A DNA stretch of 64,000 nt from Actinomadura rudentiformis (lineage in GTDB: Bacteria; Actinomycetota; Actinomycetes; Streptosporangiales; Streptosporangiaceae): NCBI RefSeq assembly GCF_008923185.1, contig NZ_WBMT01000010.1, forward strand, positions 1-64,000, written 5' to 3'. A program made the translations under genes and the position numbers. Numbering within the stretch: position 1 is the first letter of the stretch; every line of letters starts with the position of its first letter. The notes below the pieces were generated by a model. The model worked only from the letters and a program-made list of their open reading frames with translations. It was not told where the DNA came from and did not search any database. Below, one piece after another: positions 40,243 through 49,231 of the stretch.

Positions 40243-40428
40243 GCGTTGACTCGCTCGGATAACATGACGCATTGCGCGCGACCCGCTCCGAATGGTGATA
40301 AATCCGATATCGGTTGTGGTTGAATCTTCCAGCGATTGAGCGCAAGCTATCCCCCGTACCATCCCTCGCACCCCGGAAGCCCCTGGACCCCCTCACGCCC
40401 CCCACCCCGCCGACAGGACGCGAACCGC

Positions 40429-40698
40429 ATGTTCGAGATCTGGGAGACGAGCGAGCCCGCCAGGCTCATCAGCGATGCCGGCAGTCTCAAGATCGCTCTC
40501 GAGAAGGTCGACACGATGTGCCGCCTCCGCCACGACCAGGCCGCGGCCCACGTCGGCGTCTCCGGGGAGGGCTACCACTTCGAGATCCGCAACAACGAGG
40601 GCAAGGCGCTCGCCCGCCTGACCTATGTTCCGGACACCACCCGGGCCTACCAGAGCGTCGTCGTCGACGAACTTCGCGGCGACAACGGCCGCGTCTGA
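40429..40698 (+). CDS. small conserved hypothetical protein
   Basis: An 89-residue protein from ATG 40429 with AGGA upstream. Mixed alpha/beta, no membrane segment or signal. 'KIALEKVDTMCRLRHDQAAAHVGV' and 'YHFEIRNNEGKALARLTYVP' suggest a compact fold, but I do not recognise it. It stands alone between the glycosylase and the AurF-like gene. Confidence 0.55.
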   Translation: MFEIWETSEPARLISDAGSLKIALEKVDTMCRLRHDQAAAHVGVSGEGYHFEIRNNEGKALARLTYVPDTTRAYQSVVVDELRGDNGRV

Positions 40699-41123
40699 GT
40701 GCGTGCATCGCCGTGGAATGGCCGCGCTTGACTCTTGCACGGCGAACAAACGGCTGCGCCTAAGACTCCTGCAGTGATGACGGCGCGTCTGACCTCCCTT
40801 TAGGCGACAACGCCGCCCTTGAGCTCTTGCCGTGACGACGAGCGCGTTACAGGCGCAACGCACCGGCAATATGGGACTGACCTGCCAGTTGACCGGCCTT
40901 GGCCACTTCGATGGGCCCGTCTGCACTGCCACATGTCCGCCCAGGCCGGTGGACATCCAACGATCCAACCGACGTGACCGTAACTTGTTGACCGACCCTG
41001 ACTTCACACCTAGGTTGACAATCGTGCGCAGAACGCGGTCAGGAGAGGCCGCCGAGACACCCGCGCGCAGGCGACGTCGGCACACGCACCCCCGTATTGG
41101 CGCGAACGGCGAAGGGAACTGCC
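40699..41123. other. intergenic region before the AurF-like gene
   Basis: About 425 bases without a credible gene. Its last part holds the promoter at 40988-41016, leaving a leader of roughly 100 bases. Several CTTGA/TTGAC-type pieces recur in the left part without clear order. Confidence 0.6.
40988..41016 (+). promoter_or_regulatory. sigma70-type promoter of the AurF-like gene
   Basis: TTGACC (40988-40993), exactly 17 bp, TAGGTT (41011-41016). Transcription would start near 41023, about 100 bases before the start codon. Confidence 0.65.
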
Positions 41124-42098
41124 ATGCCCCGGGCACAGGTCATCGACATCGACGAGGCACGTACGCGCGACGCTGAGGACGTTCTCTACGAAAAGACGCT
41201 GCGACGGCTCTCCAAGGCGTCGGTCGAGAAGCACTGGGAGCCCTACACCGACATTCCCTGGGACGACCTCGACTTCGAAATCGACCCGGACGATCCACGC
41301 TGGGTCCTGCCGAAGATGGACCCGCTGGGGGCGCACCCTTGGTATCGGGCCCAGCCAGAGCACGTGCAGGCGAGGATCGGGCTGTGGCGGCAGGCGCAGG
41401 TGTGCAAGGTCGGCATGCAGTTCGAGAACGTGCTCAAGCGCGGGCTCCTCACGTACGCGTTCCGGCTGCCCAACGACTCGGCCGAGTTCCGCTACGTCTA
41501 CCACGAGACGATCGAAGAGGGACATCACGGGATGATGTTCCAGGAGTTCGTGAACCGCAGTGAGGCACCGGTGGAGGGCATGCCGCTCGCCGTCCGCGTG
41601 CTGGCGGAGATCGTGCCCCCGCTGAGCCTCGTGGCGCCCTCCCTCTTCTTCTTCTGGGTCCTCGCCGGCGAGGAGCCCATCGACTACGTGCAGCGCCGCA
41701 TGCTCCGCGACGGATCAGCCCGGCACCCGCTGCTCAACAAGATCATCTCTATCCATGTGGCCGAGGAGGCACGGCACATCTCGTTCGCGCGACAGTTCCT
41801 GAAGCACCGCGTGCCGCGCATGCCCGCGCCGCAGAAGTTCGTGCTCAGCCTGGTCGTGCCGCCCTCGATGAAGCTCGGGGTGTTGCTCATCCTCACGCCG
41901 CCGGTCGCGATGGCGCGGCGGTTCCAGATCCCCGACCAGGTGATGAAGGAGACCTACTGGGCCACCGAGCCTTCGCAGGACCTCATCTCCCGGGCCGTGT
42001 CGAACGTTCGCGGACTGTGTTCCGAGATCGGTCTGATCAACCCCGTGAGCAAGCAGGTCTGGCGGTTGCTCAACATCTGGGAGGACGGGAAGGGCTGA
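41124..42098 (+). CDS. AurF-like diiron oxygenase
   Basis: A 324-residue protein from ATG 41124 (GAAGGGA upstream). Two iron-binding E...E-x-x-H sets can be seen: 'HETIEEGHHGMMFQEF' near 133-148 and 'ISIHVAEEARHISFARQF' near 208-225, with upstream partner glutamates. This is the AurF/p-aminobenzoate N-oxygenase family (PF11583-like), which oxidises arylamines to nitro compounds. Orphan members in actinobacteria have no assigned substrate, and there is no biosynthetic cluster here. No membrane segment despite the hydrophobic stretch near 170-190. Confidence 0.8.
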   Translation: MPRAQVIDIDEARTRDAEDVLYEKTLRRLSKASVEKHWEPYTDIPWDDLDFEIDPDDPRWVLPKMDPLGAHPWYRAQPEHVQARIGLWRQAQVCKVGMQFENVLKRGLLTYAFRLPNDSAEFRYVYHETIEEGHHGMMFQEFVNRSEAPVEGMPLAVRVLAEIVPPLSLVAPSLFFFWVLAGEEPIDYVQRRMLRDGSARHPLLNKIISIHVAEEARHISFARQFLKHRVPRMPAPQKFVLSLVVPPSMKLGVLLILTPPVAMARRFQIPDQVMKETYWATEPSQDLISRAVSNVRGLCSEIGLINPVSKQVWRLLNIWEDGKG

Positions 42099-42302
42099 TC
42101 GCCGGCTTCCCCTGGGCCATCCCGGCCGACGACCGTGCAGCGGACCACTGGTCGGACTTTTGCGCCTGAGCGGAGGTGCATTTACCCGAGGCGGGATGGC
42201 GCCGGCAAGGGCGTGTCGGTCTGCTGCACGTCGCCACGAAATCTCGCATGCACGTGGCAGGATTCGATGTGGTGTGTGTGGGAGATGAGAGAGGAGGGCT
42301 TG

Positions 42303-43685
42303 GTGGGGAAGGCATGGCGGCAGCCTGACCAGGCCCGTTCGTCCTCGGGCGCCAGTGGCATTCCGCATACTCGCCAGCTTGCGGAAAACCTCATCGCCCA
42401 CGCGGTCCAGGCCCTCCAGCGCGGGGACGAGGCCATTCTGGCTCAAGCCGCCACCGAACTCACCGGGGAACCCGGCTTCGCCACAGGGGCCGCCCCCGCA
42501 GAGGCCGCCAGGGCAGGGGCCGCAACCGCAGGCGAGCCCGACTTCACCGCAACCGCAGGACGCGAGTGGCGCGGGCTGGTCGACAGGGTGCTCCTGGGGC
42601 GTCTGGAGGGAGGCGTCACCGTCGCTTGGCAGCGGGGATGGCAGCCTGCGGATCTCGTACGGTTCACCGGGCGGCGGCTGGGCCGCCGGCACCAGCGGCT
42701 GGCGATCGACATCATCGCCGCCGAGATGCGGGCCTATTCGGCTGCCACCGTGGAGGAGCCATGGCGGGAGCAACTGTCGGCACTCGGCGCCGAGGTCTGG
42801 TGGAACGGCGACGGCTCGTTCACCGGAGCCTGGTGCGGACGCGAGAACACCGACCGCGCGACCTTGATCACGTGTGCGCTGGAGCTGTCGCACCTGCTGG
42901 GCTCGCTCCCCCGGCTGGCGCGGATCGGCGCGCCGCCGGGGACTCCGCCGAACGGCCGGAAGAGCACGGCGCGAGCCACGGAGACCGACCAGCGGATGCT
43001 CGGCAAGGTACGGGCGCTTCTGGCCAAGGCAGAGTCGACGGAGTTTCCCGAAGAGGCCGAGGCGTTGAGCGCGCGGGCCCAGGAACTGATGGCCCGGTAC
43101 AGCATCGACCACGCTCTGCTGGCGGCCGAGTCGGGTATGGGCGGCGAGCCGGCCGGACGGCGGATCCCGGTCGACCATCCGTACGACTCCCCGAAGGCGG
43201 TGCTGCTGACCGTCGTGGCGGAGGCCAACCGTTGCCGCGCCGTGTGGCACCGGGAGCTTGGATTCTCCACGGTGCTGGGCTTCCCGTCGGATCTGGCGGC
43301 GGTGGAGATGTTGTTCACTTCACTGCTGGTGCAGGCGACCACCGCGATGGTGCACACGGGCGCACGAAAGGACGCGTGCGGCAGGTCCCGTACGCGTTCG
43401 TTCCGTCACGCGTTTCTCAACGCCTACGCCGCCCGCATCGGGGAGCGGCTTCGGGGGGCGGCCGGTGAGGCGACGACAAGGGCGGCCGCGGAGGCAGACG
43501 GGAAGGATCTTCTTCCCGTGCTGGCCGCACGCGACCGGGCCGTCGAAGAGGCGGTCGACACGATGTTCCCGAATCTCACCAGGGGCCGCGCCCGGGCGGT
43601 CTCCAACTACGAGGGCTGGGTCGCGGGGCGGGCGGCCGCCGATCTGGCCAGCCTGAACGGACGCTCCGAGGTCACCGGAGAATAG
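42303..43685 (+). CDS. DUF2786 protein
   Basis: About 460 residues from GTG 42303, preceded by GAGGAGGG; ATG 42285 in the same frame is the alternative start. The DUF2786 segment is at about 225-265 ('MLGKVRALLAKAESTEFPEEAEAL', shown in part), followed by a C-terminal domain with 'SFRHAFLNAYAARIGERL'. The N-terminal third is Ala-rich with 'GREWRGLVDRVLLGRLEGG'. Members occur widely in actinobacteria and phages; function unknown, though the layout hints at nucleic-acid binding. Confidence 0.75.
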   Translation: MGKAWRQPDQARSSSGASGIPHTRQLAENLIAHAVQALQRGDEAILAQAATELTGEPGFATGAAPAEAARAGAATAGEPDFTATAGREWRGLVDRVLLGRLEGGVTVAWQRGWQPADLVRFTGRRLGRRHQRLAIDIIAAEMRAYSAATVEEPWREQLSALGAEVWWNGDGSFTGAWCGRENTDRATLITCALELSHLLGSLPRLARIGAPPGTPPNGRKSTARATETDQRMLGKVRALLAKAESTEFPEEAEALSARAQELMARYSIDHALLAAESGMGGEPAGRRIPVDHPYDSPKAVLLTVVAEANRCRAVWHRELGFSTVLGFPSDLAAVEMLFTSLLVQATTAMVHTGARKDACGRSRTRSFRHAFLNAYAARIGERLRGAAGEATTRAAAEADGKDLLPVLAARDRAVEEAVDTMFPNLTRGRARAVSNYEGWVAGRAAADLASLNGRSEVTGE

Positions 43686-43756
43686 CGCCGCGGGCTGGGA
43701 CGCCTTGGTTTCGGCAGGGTCCCGGGTCCCCCGGGGAGCAAGGGGGACGGCCGGGG

Positions 43757-43969
43757 TCAGTCCTTCTTGCGGCGCGTGTTGCCCCCACGGCCTCGCAGCG
43801 GCACACCGGCCTCCTTCAGAACGTTGTAGATGAAGCCGTACGAACGGCCGGTCTCGGCGGCGAGGTCGCGGATGCTCTCGCCCGCCGCGTACCGCGGCGC
43901 CAGCTCCGCCGCGAGCTTGGTGCGCTCGGCACCGGTCACGCGGGTGCCCCTCGACAGTGTCCGGGTCAC
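43757..43969 (-). CDS. small conserved helix-turn-helix protein
   Basis: A 70-residue protein made almost wholly of one helix-turn-helix: 'RYAAGESIRDLAAETGRSYGF' with a basic tail 'PLRGRGGNTRRKKD'. The pattern resembles resolvase-type or sigma-type HTHs and is strongly conserved in actinobacteria. Its target is not known to me. It is convergent with the DUF2786 gene. Confidence 0.75.
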   Translation of the reverse strand: MTRTLSRGTRVTGAERTKLAAELAPRYAAGESIRDLAAETGRSYGFIYNVLKEAGVPLRGRGGNTRRKKD

Positions 43970-44286
43970 GTGTACCTCCAGGGTTCACGACTGTACTGAG
44001 GGCCATTCCCCCAGCTCACAGCCCTAATGATCTCTCCAACGTACACATTCCCCGCAAATCTCCCCACAATGCAACACGATCGTCGCGAGATCGGCCACTG
44101 GTGGTCTTTTCGATGGTCTCCGGCGTGTCGGTGCTGGACGAACGAGCTCGACATACTGTCAATAACCCGCAAAGGCCCTGACCACAGCCTTGATCAGAGT
44201 CAGACGACCGAGTCGTTCCGCCGTCCGGCGTCGTCCGCCCGCCCGGTGTCGTCCACCCGCCCGGCGCGACGTACACCGGCCTCCGC
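43970..44286. other. intergenic region
   Basis: About 317 bases between the small HTH gene and the end of pepN. It is AT-richer in the middle (44020-44200), as expected of a promoter for the leftward HTH gene, and ends with short CCGCCCGCCCGG-type repeats near 44236-44265. No gene seen. Confidence 0.6.
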
Positions 44287-47229
44287 CTAGGCGAGGCGAT
44301 TCCCCTCAGCCAGTCGCCGGAGGCGGAGAGCTCGCTGGAGATCGTCCAGCTGGTCGGCAAGGGCACGGCGTAGCGCGACCGCCAGAGCGTCGCGTTCAAG
44401 GCAGCGGGCCGCGGCCCGCACAGTGTCGGGCGTGGCGGCATGAGCGGGGAAGAGTTCACGGCCGAGCGTCATCGCGACCATCTGGCCGCGCTCCGCGACC
44501 GCAGGGATCTCGTCGAAGTAGCGTTCGAGATAGCCCGCGGTCGGCTCAGGACGAGCAGGCTGCCAGAAGCCTCGTGCGACGGCGGCGAGCAGGCGGGGAG
44601 AGAGCACGTTCCCGGTGAAGAGAAGCCCCCACGCATGTCGCTTGGCCCCCGGATCCGGCAACGCGGCACGGCACCGGGCGGCGCCTTCTTCACCGACCGA
44701 ACCCGGATCACGCTCCAGCTCAGCGGCGATCTCCCGTTCACCTGCCTCCCCCAAAGCCGAGAGCTGATGCAGGATCTGCCATCGCAGCTCGGTGTCGAGG
44801 TCAGGCCCGCCCGCCAGACTCCCAACGTGGAGCCAGCGCCGGAGGTCGGTGAGCTCGTCCGCCGTCTGAGAGCTCGGAATGAGCGTCCGCACGGCCGCCA
44901 GCCGCAGATCGCCGGCGGACCCACGGTCACTGAGTATCGTTCGGCAGACCTCAGAGAGTGTGGCCAACGCCGCAGGGCGACATTCGGGCCGCATGAAACG
45001 GTCGGCGACATGGACCCGGGTGAACGTGAGCACTGCTTCGGCGATCGCCACCACGTTCTCGCTGGGGAGTTGGGCAGCCACGAGTGACAAGTACTCCTCG
45101 GCAGGCAAATCGCCATCGCGCACCATGTCACGGGCGGTGTTCCAAAGAAGAGCACGAGTCAGCGAATCGTCGATCGTCGAAAGGCCTGACTTCACGGCCT
45201 CCCAGGACTCTTCGTCCAACCGCACCTTGGCATAGGTCAAGTCACCATCGTTAAGCAGCACCAACCCACGAGATCGCACCGCCCCAGACCGGCCAACCCG
45301 CACCGTCCCCGGCGCGCCAACCTTCGTCGACGCGTCAGCGCGCACGGACTCCGCCGACGCGCCAGGCCGAGCCGACCGCGACGCATCCGACAGCACCGCC
45401 CCCGGCCCGTCAGCCTGCGCCGAACACGCCGCATCGGACAGCGCCGAACCAGACGCATCAACCCGCGCCGAACCCGGCGCGCCGGACCGCACCGCCCCAG
45501 GCGCATCAGCCTGCCCCGAACCCGGCGCATCAAGCTCCGCAGAGACCGACGCCTCGGACAGCGCCGAACCAGACGCATCAACCTGCCCCGAACCCGGCGC
45601 GCTGGGCTCCACCGATCCCTGCGGCGGGCCAAGGGGAGCCGACCACGACGCGTCGGATTGCGCCCTTATGGGCGCGCCAGGCTGCGCCGGTTGCAGCACG
45701 TCCGGGATTACCGTGCGGCTGGTGCCGGGGACGATATCGGCCGCGACGCGTTCTCGTAGAACGAGGCCACGTTCGGGTACATCGTCGTACAGGCTCACGA
45801 GAAGTCTGTGCGGTCGCAGCGCCCCAACGTGGGACACGACGACGGACTCCCCCTCGACCTCCGCGCGGAGGGTGTCGACGCCCGTGGTACGCAGCCATCG
45901 ATGCGCCCAGTCCCGCACATCACGGCCGGGAGCCGCTGCACCTATGGCGTCCAGTAGGTCGGTGAGGTCGGCGTTCCCAAAGCGATGTGCGGCGAAGTAG
46001 TCGTTGACGCCCTGGAAGAAGGTCTCCTCCCCCACCCAGGCGACCAGTTGCCGCAGCGCCGAGGCACCTTTGGCGTAGGAGATCCCGTCGAAGTTCATGA
46101 GCGCCGACGCCACGTCCTCAAGGCTCTCGGCCGCCACCGGATGGGTGGTCGGCCGCTGGTCGGCGTCGTAGCCCCAGGACTTGCGGGAGATCGAGAAGGC
46201 CGTCCACGGACTTGCGAACCGGCTGGCGGCCGCTGCGATCTCGTACCCCATGTACTCGGCGAACGACTCGCTCAGCCATACGTCGTCCCACCAGCGCATG
46301 GTGACCAGGTTGCCGAACCACATGTGCGCCATCTCGTGGGCGATGACGGTGGCCCGAAGCTCCCGTTGCGTGTCGGTGACGGCGGCCTGGAAGACGAAGC
46401 GTTCGTTGAAGAGCACGCAGCCGGGCTTCTCTATCGCGCCCCAGTTCATCTCGGGGACGAAGACCTGGTCGTACTTGCCGAACGCGTACCGCTGTTCGAA
46501 CACCTCATGGAAGCGGTCGAACGACCGCCGCGTCAGGTCCAGAAGTTCCTCGGTGTCCGGGTCCAAATGCCTCGCGAGTGAACGACGGCAGTGCAGCCCG
46601 AGCGCGATGCCGTCATGCGTCGCCTCGACGCTATGGAAGGGGCCGCCCGCCATAGTGACCAGTGATGTGCTGATCGGCTCCGTGGGAGCGAACTCCCAGT
46701 ACTGCCCTGTGCCCCTGGTACGACGTGATTGTTCCGTACCGTTGCTCCGTACGGACCAGGTCACCGGAGCCGTGACCGCCACGCTGAAGGCGGCCTTCAG
46801 GTCAGGCTGATCGAAGCATGGGAAAACGGACGGCGCATGGTCTGGTCCGCAGTTGGCGTAGACGTAGACCTCGCCATCCTCAGTGTCGACGAAGCGATGC
46901 ATCCCCTCGCCCGTGCGGGTGTAGAGCATGTCCGCCTCGACGAGCAGTTCGTTCTCCTCGCCCAGCGCAGGCAGAACGAGTCGTCCGCCCCGTACGGCGG
47001 TCATCGGGTCGAGCGGCCGGCCATTGAGCTCGATCCGCCGTACGGCACCGGGCCGGATCTCCGCGAACGATGTGGCGCCGCGCTCAGCAGCCGCGAACCA
47101 GATGACCGTGCTGCAGCCGAAGACTTCGTCACCTCGGGTGAGGTCGAGTTTCACCGAGTACGAGTGAACGTCCAGCAGCCGGGCCCGTTCACGAGCCTCG
47201 GCGCGAGTAAGGGCGGCAGCAGACGTCAT
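44287..47229 (-). CDS. pepN: aminopeptidase N with a repeat insertion
   Basis: A 980-residue M1 zinc aminopeptidase from ATG 47229. The exopeptidase motif (G-A-M-E-N in most members) appears in the region 'EMNWGAIEKPGCVLF' as G-A-I-E-K. The zinc site is H298-E299-x-x-H302 with E321 exactly 18 residues further. It cleaves N-terminal residues from peptides in the cytoplasm. Actinobacterial PepN is usually about 850 residues; the surplus is an insertion at about 513-651 made of eight-residue repeats, placed between the barrel-like domain ('RTVIPDVLQP') and the segment 'GLVLLNDGDLTYAKVRLDE'. The GAMEN change is worth noting, since it forms the substrate's N-terminus pocket. Confidence 0.92.
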   Translation of the reverse strand: MTSAAALTRAEARERARLLDVHSYSVKLDLTRGDEVFGCSTVIWFAAAERGATSFAEIRPGAVRRIELNGRPLDPMTAVRGGRLVLPALGEENELLVEADMLYTRTGEGMHRFVDTEDGEVYVYANCGPDHAPSVFPCFDQPDLKAAFSVAVTAPVTWSVRSNGTEQSRRTRGTGQYWEFAPTEPISTSLVTMAGGPFHSVEATHDGIALGLHCRRSLARHLDPDTEELLDLTRRSFDRFHEVFEQRYAFGKYDQVFVPEMNWGAIEKPGCVLFNERFVFQAAVTDTQRELRATVIAHEMAHMWFGNLVTMRWWDDVWLSESFAEYMGYEIAAAASRFASPWTAFSISRKSWGYDADQRPTTHPVAAESLEDVASALMNFDGISYAKGASALRQLVAWVGEETFFQGVNDYFAAHRFGNADLTDLLDAIGAAAPGRDVRDWAHRWLRTTGVDTLRAEVEGESVVVSHVGALRPHRLLVSLYDDVPERGLVLRERVAADIVPGTSRTVIPDVLQPAQPGAPIRAQSDASWSAPLGPPQGSVEPSAPGSGQVDASGSALSEASVSAELDAPGSGQADAPGAVRSGAPGSARVDASGSALSDAACSAQADGPGAVLSDASRSARPGASAESVRADASTKVGAPGTVRVGRSGAVRSRGLVLLNDGDLTYAKVRLDEESWEAVKSGLSTIDDSLTRALLWNTARDMVRDGDLPAEEYLSLVAAQLPSENVVAIAEAVLTFTRVHVADRFMRPECRPAALATLSEVCRTILSDRGSAGDLRLAAVRTLIPSSQTADELTDLRRWLHVGSLAGGPDLDTELRWQILHQLSALGEAGEREIAAELERDPGSVGEEGAARCRAALPDPGAKRHAWGLLFTGNVLSPRLLAAVARGFWQPARPEPTAGYLERYFDEIPAVAERGQMVAMTLGRELFPAHAATPDTVRAAARCLERDALAVALRRALADQLDDLQRALRLRRLAEGNRLA
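45277..45690 (-). repeat. octapeptide-encoding 24-bp repeats inside pepN
   Basis: On the minus strand roughly 16 degenerate units of 24 bp encode eight-residue repeats of consensus D-A-(P/S)-G-S-A-x-x, e.g. DASGSALS, DAPGSGQA, DAPGAVRS, GAPGSARV. A higher-order copy is visible: 45431-45480 and 45551-45600 are nearly identical, exactly 120 bp (five units) apart. Confidence 0.85.
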
Positions 47230-47267
47230 ACCCGAACCCAACGATCAAGTCCGGTGCAAGGGTTCCG

Positions 47268-47753
47268 TTATCGCTTGCCCACGGTCAGTTCGTCGGCGAG
47301 AAGGTCCATCAGGAGCCCGTCATGCCACTTGCCGCTAATGGGGTCACGTTCGTATTGCCGCATGCGCCCGACCGGCTTGAAACCGACCTTGGTGTAGGAC
47401 CGGATGGCCGCGTCATTGGCCGCGGCGGGGTCGATGGTCAGCCGATGATGCCCGCGTTCCTCGATGAGCCACCGCGCAAGCGTCCTTACCGCGTCCGTAC
47501 CGAGCCCTCGCCCGTGGAAGCGCGCGCTCAGGAAGATGTCGATGGACGCGTGCCGGTAGTCCGGATCGTCCTCCTCGTCGTACTGGATCGCGCCGGCGAC
47601 GTTGCCGTCCACCACGATCGCGACCATCTCGTCGAAACTCTCTGGCGGCGCCCACCATCGTGCGACCTCAGGCTCCCGGACGATCTCCCCCAGCGCCTGA
47701 GCGTCCTTCTCCTCCACGGGACGCAGAACAACCGATGCCCCTCGTAGTTCCAT
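47268..47753 (-). CDS. GNAT acetyltransferase, AAC(6')-like
   Basis: A 161-residue GNAT protein from ATG 47753. 'DIFLSARFHGRGLGTDAVRT' near 72-91 is motif A with the acetyl-CoA loop (R/Q-G-x-G-x pattern), and 'NDAAIRSYTKVGFKPVG' near 111-127 is motif B. 'MRQYERDPISGKWHDGLLMD' is the C-terminal pattern common to AAC(6')-type and RimJ-like members. Substrate uncertain; resistance cannot be claimed. Confidence 0.85.
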   Translation of the reverse strand: MELRGASVVLRPVEEKDAQALGEIVREPEVARWWAPPESFDEMVAIVVDGNVAGAIQYDEEDDPDYRHASIDIFLSARFHGRGLGTDAVRTLARWLIEERGHHRLTIDPAAANDAAIRSYTKVGFKPVGRMRQYERDPISGKWHDGLLMDLLADELTVGKR

Positions 47754-47781
47754 GTCCGAGATCCTCCCTGTTCGGAGGCGG

Positions 47782-47803
47782 GTTATCCACAGAATTTCGT
47801 TCG
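47782..47803 (+). promoter_or_regulatory. DnaA-box-like element GTTATCCACAGAA
   Basis: Contains TTATCCACA (47783-47791), a perfect DnaA-box consensus, followed by GAATTTCGTTC. It lies 84 bp before the start codon at 47867. The same element stands before the 61096 gene and, reversed, before the 55487-56266 gene. Confidence 0.7.
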
Positions 47804-47866
47804 CCTTCCGTCCCTGCCGCCACCCGCGCATGCTGGCTGGACCGGCAACCGGAAGGAGGCGCGATC

Positions 47867-48820
47867 ATGCGCTCCACCATCACGTTCCCCGTCCCGGCCA
47901 CCACCACGTCCCGGTTCATCGTGGCCGCCGACGACATGCCGCAGGACGTCCACTCACTCGCCTGCGGCACGTCGGCCAGCGCGTACGAGGCGCACGTGAA
48001 CGGACGGCTGGGCACGCCGCAGCTGAAAATCGAACGGGCCGATCCCGGACAACTGCGCTGGGATCTTTCCCAGATCACGACTTCCCGTCGTTCCCACCGT
48101 GAGGCTGCGCTGGGCGAGGCAGACCACATCGCAGTCGTCACCACCGTCGGCCCCGCCACCGACCAGCCCCGCGGCGTCCAGGTCGCCCGCGCCGCGGCGA
48201 CCGCCATCGCCACGGCCACCGACGGCATCGCCGCCGATCTTGTGACAGGCCAGGTCGTTGCCGGAGGCGACGAACGCCCACGGTTCGTGCTGGCCGACGA
48301 CTGGCTGGGCGACGTGCTCCCGCCCTTCCGGGCCAACGGACGCTGCACCACCCCGGATCCCGAACATGACCTGGAAGGAGTGAACGGCTGCGCCTGCGTA
48401 CGGCTGATGACGCGAGGCCTGCGGCGCTTCGGCCTGCCCGAGCTCCAGATCTCCGACATCGCCTGCCCGCACGACTCGGCCGCCCTCAACATCCTGCGCA
48501 CGACCGCCCGCCGCCTGCTCACCGACCACTGGTCCTGGCTGGCCACCGGCCCCGCCGACCGCAGCCGAACGATCGACGCGGACCTGACGCTCACGACCGG
48601 CGACTACGACGAATTCTGGGGCGTGCCACGAGGCGACCCCTCAGACACGACGTTCCAGGTCCGCCTGCGCCCGCTGACACCCCGGCTCATATCCGTAGGC
48701 CCGCCCGACGGTTTTCTGGGAACGGTGAACGACTGGCTATGGGGTGGCACACTCCCGACCTGCATCACCACCACATCCGCCCAGCCAGTCGAGACTCCCC
48801 ACCAACACGCCGCCGCGTGA
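47867..48820 (+). CDS. unknown protein, paralogue of the 61096 gene
   Basis: A 317-residue protein from ATG 47867, with GGAAGGAGG upstream. I do not recognise a family. It shares with the 61096 product a pattern of segments in the same order: 'RFVLADDWLGD', a C-x-C in 'NGCACVRLMTRGLRRFGLPE', 'ACPHDSAALNILRTTARRL', 'FWG' and a C-terminal 'PRLISVGPP...GTVNDWLW'. The C-x-C and C-P-H-D suggest a metal site. No membrane segment or signal peptide. Confidence 0.6.
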   Translation: MRSTITFPVPATTTSRFIVAADDMPQDVHSLACGTSASAYEAHVNGRLGTPQLKIERADPGQLRWDLSQITTSRRSHREAALGEADHIAVVTTVGPATDQPRGVQVARAAATAIATATDGIAADLVTGQVVAGGDERPRFVLADDWLGDVLPPFRANGRCTTPDPEHDLEGVNGCACVRLMTRGLRRFGLPELQISDIACPHDSAALNILRTTARRLLTDHWSWLATGPADRSRTIDADLTLTTGDYDEFWGVPRGDPSDTTFQVRLRPLTPRLISVGPPDGFLGTVNDWLWGGTLPTCITTTSAQPVETPHQHAAA

Positions 48821-49231
48821 CCCACCGGCAAACCCCAACCATCCGCCCCCACTCGGCACCACACCCGACCCGCAACACCCGCAACACCTAACGCCAGCTG
48901 CCCTGACCAATGTGCGAGGCACCCGAACGAAAGTCGCAAGGCAGGCACTGCAAGCGCGAGCATCCATCGACCGACCAGAGAAGCATCAACCAGGGCCGAT
49001 CAACTGGAAACCCCATGAGCAGATAATTCGCGGTGACCAGGCGAAGAGATGGCAGCCACCAGAGATGTGCTGATGCGGCTCGAAGCCGGATCAGCACAAT
49101 GCAGAGACGCCAGCAGAAGCAAGCTCATGAGCCACAAGAGACCAAACGGCCAACGAATCCGTGCGATGCAATCAGCGCCGTCAGCTCTAACGAACATAAG
49201 CCCAGCCAGAATGCATCCGAAGCTAGATCAA
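48821..49231. other. intergenic region
   Basis: About 410 bases between the unknown gene and the DUF4184 gene. The left part is C/A-rich with short CAACACC pieces; the right part is AT-richer. No gene, terminator or RNA could be supported. Confidence 0.6.

Noticed and set aside
47268..47753. AAC(6') antibiotic resistance enzyme
   Set aside because: GNAT proteins of this pattern are common with diverse substrates; no evidence for drug acetylation.
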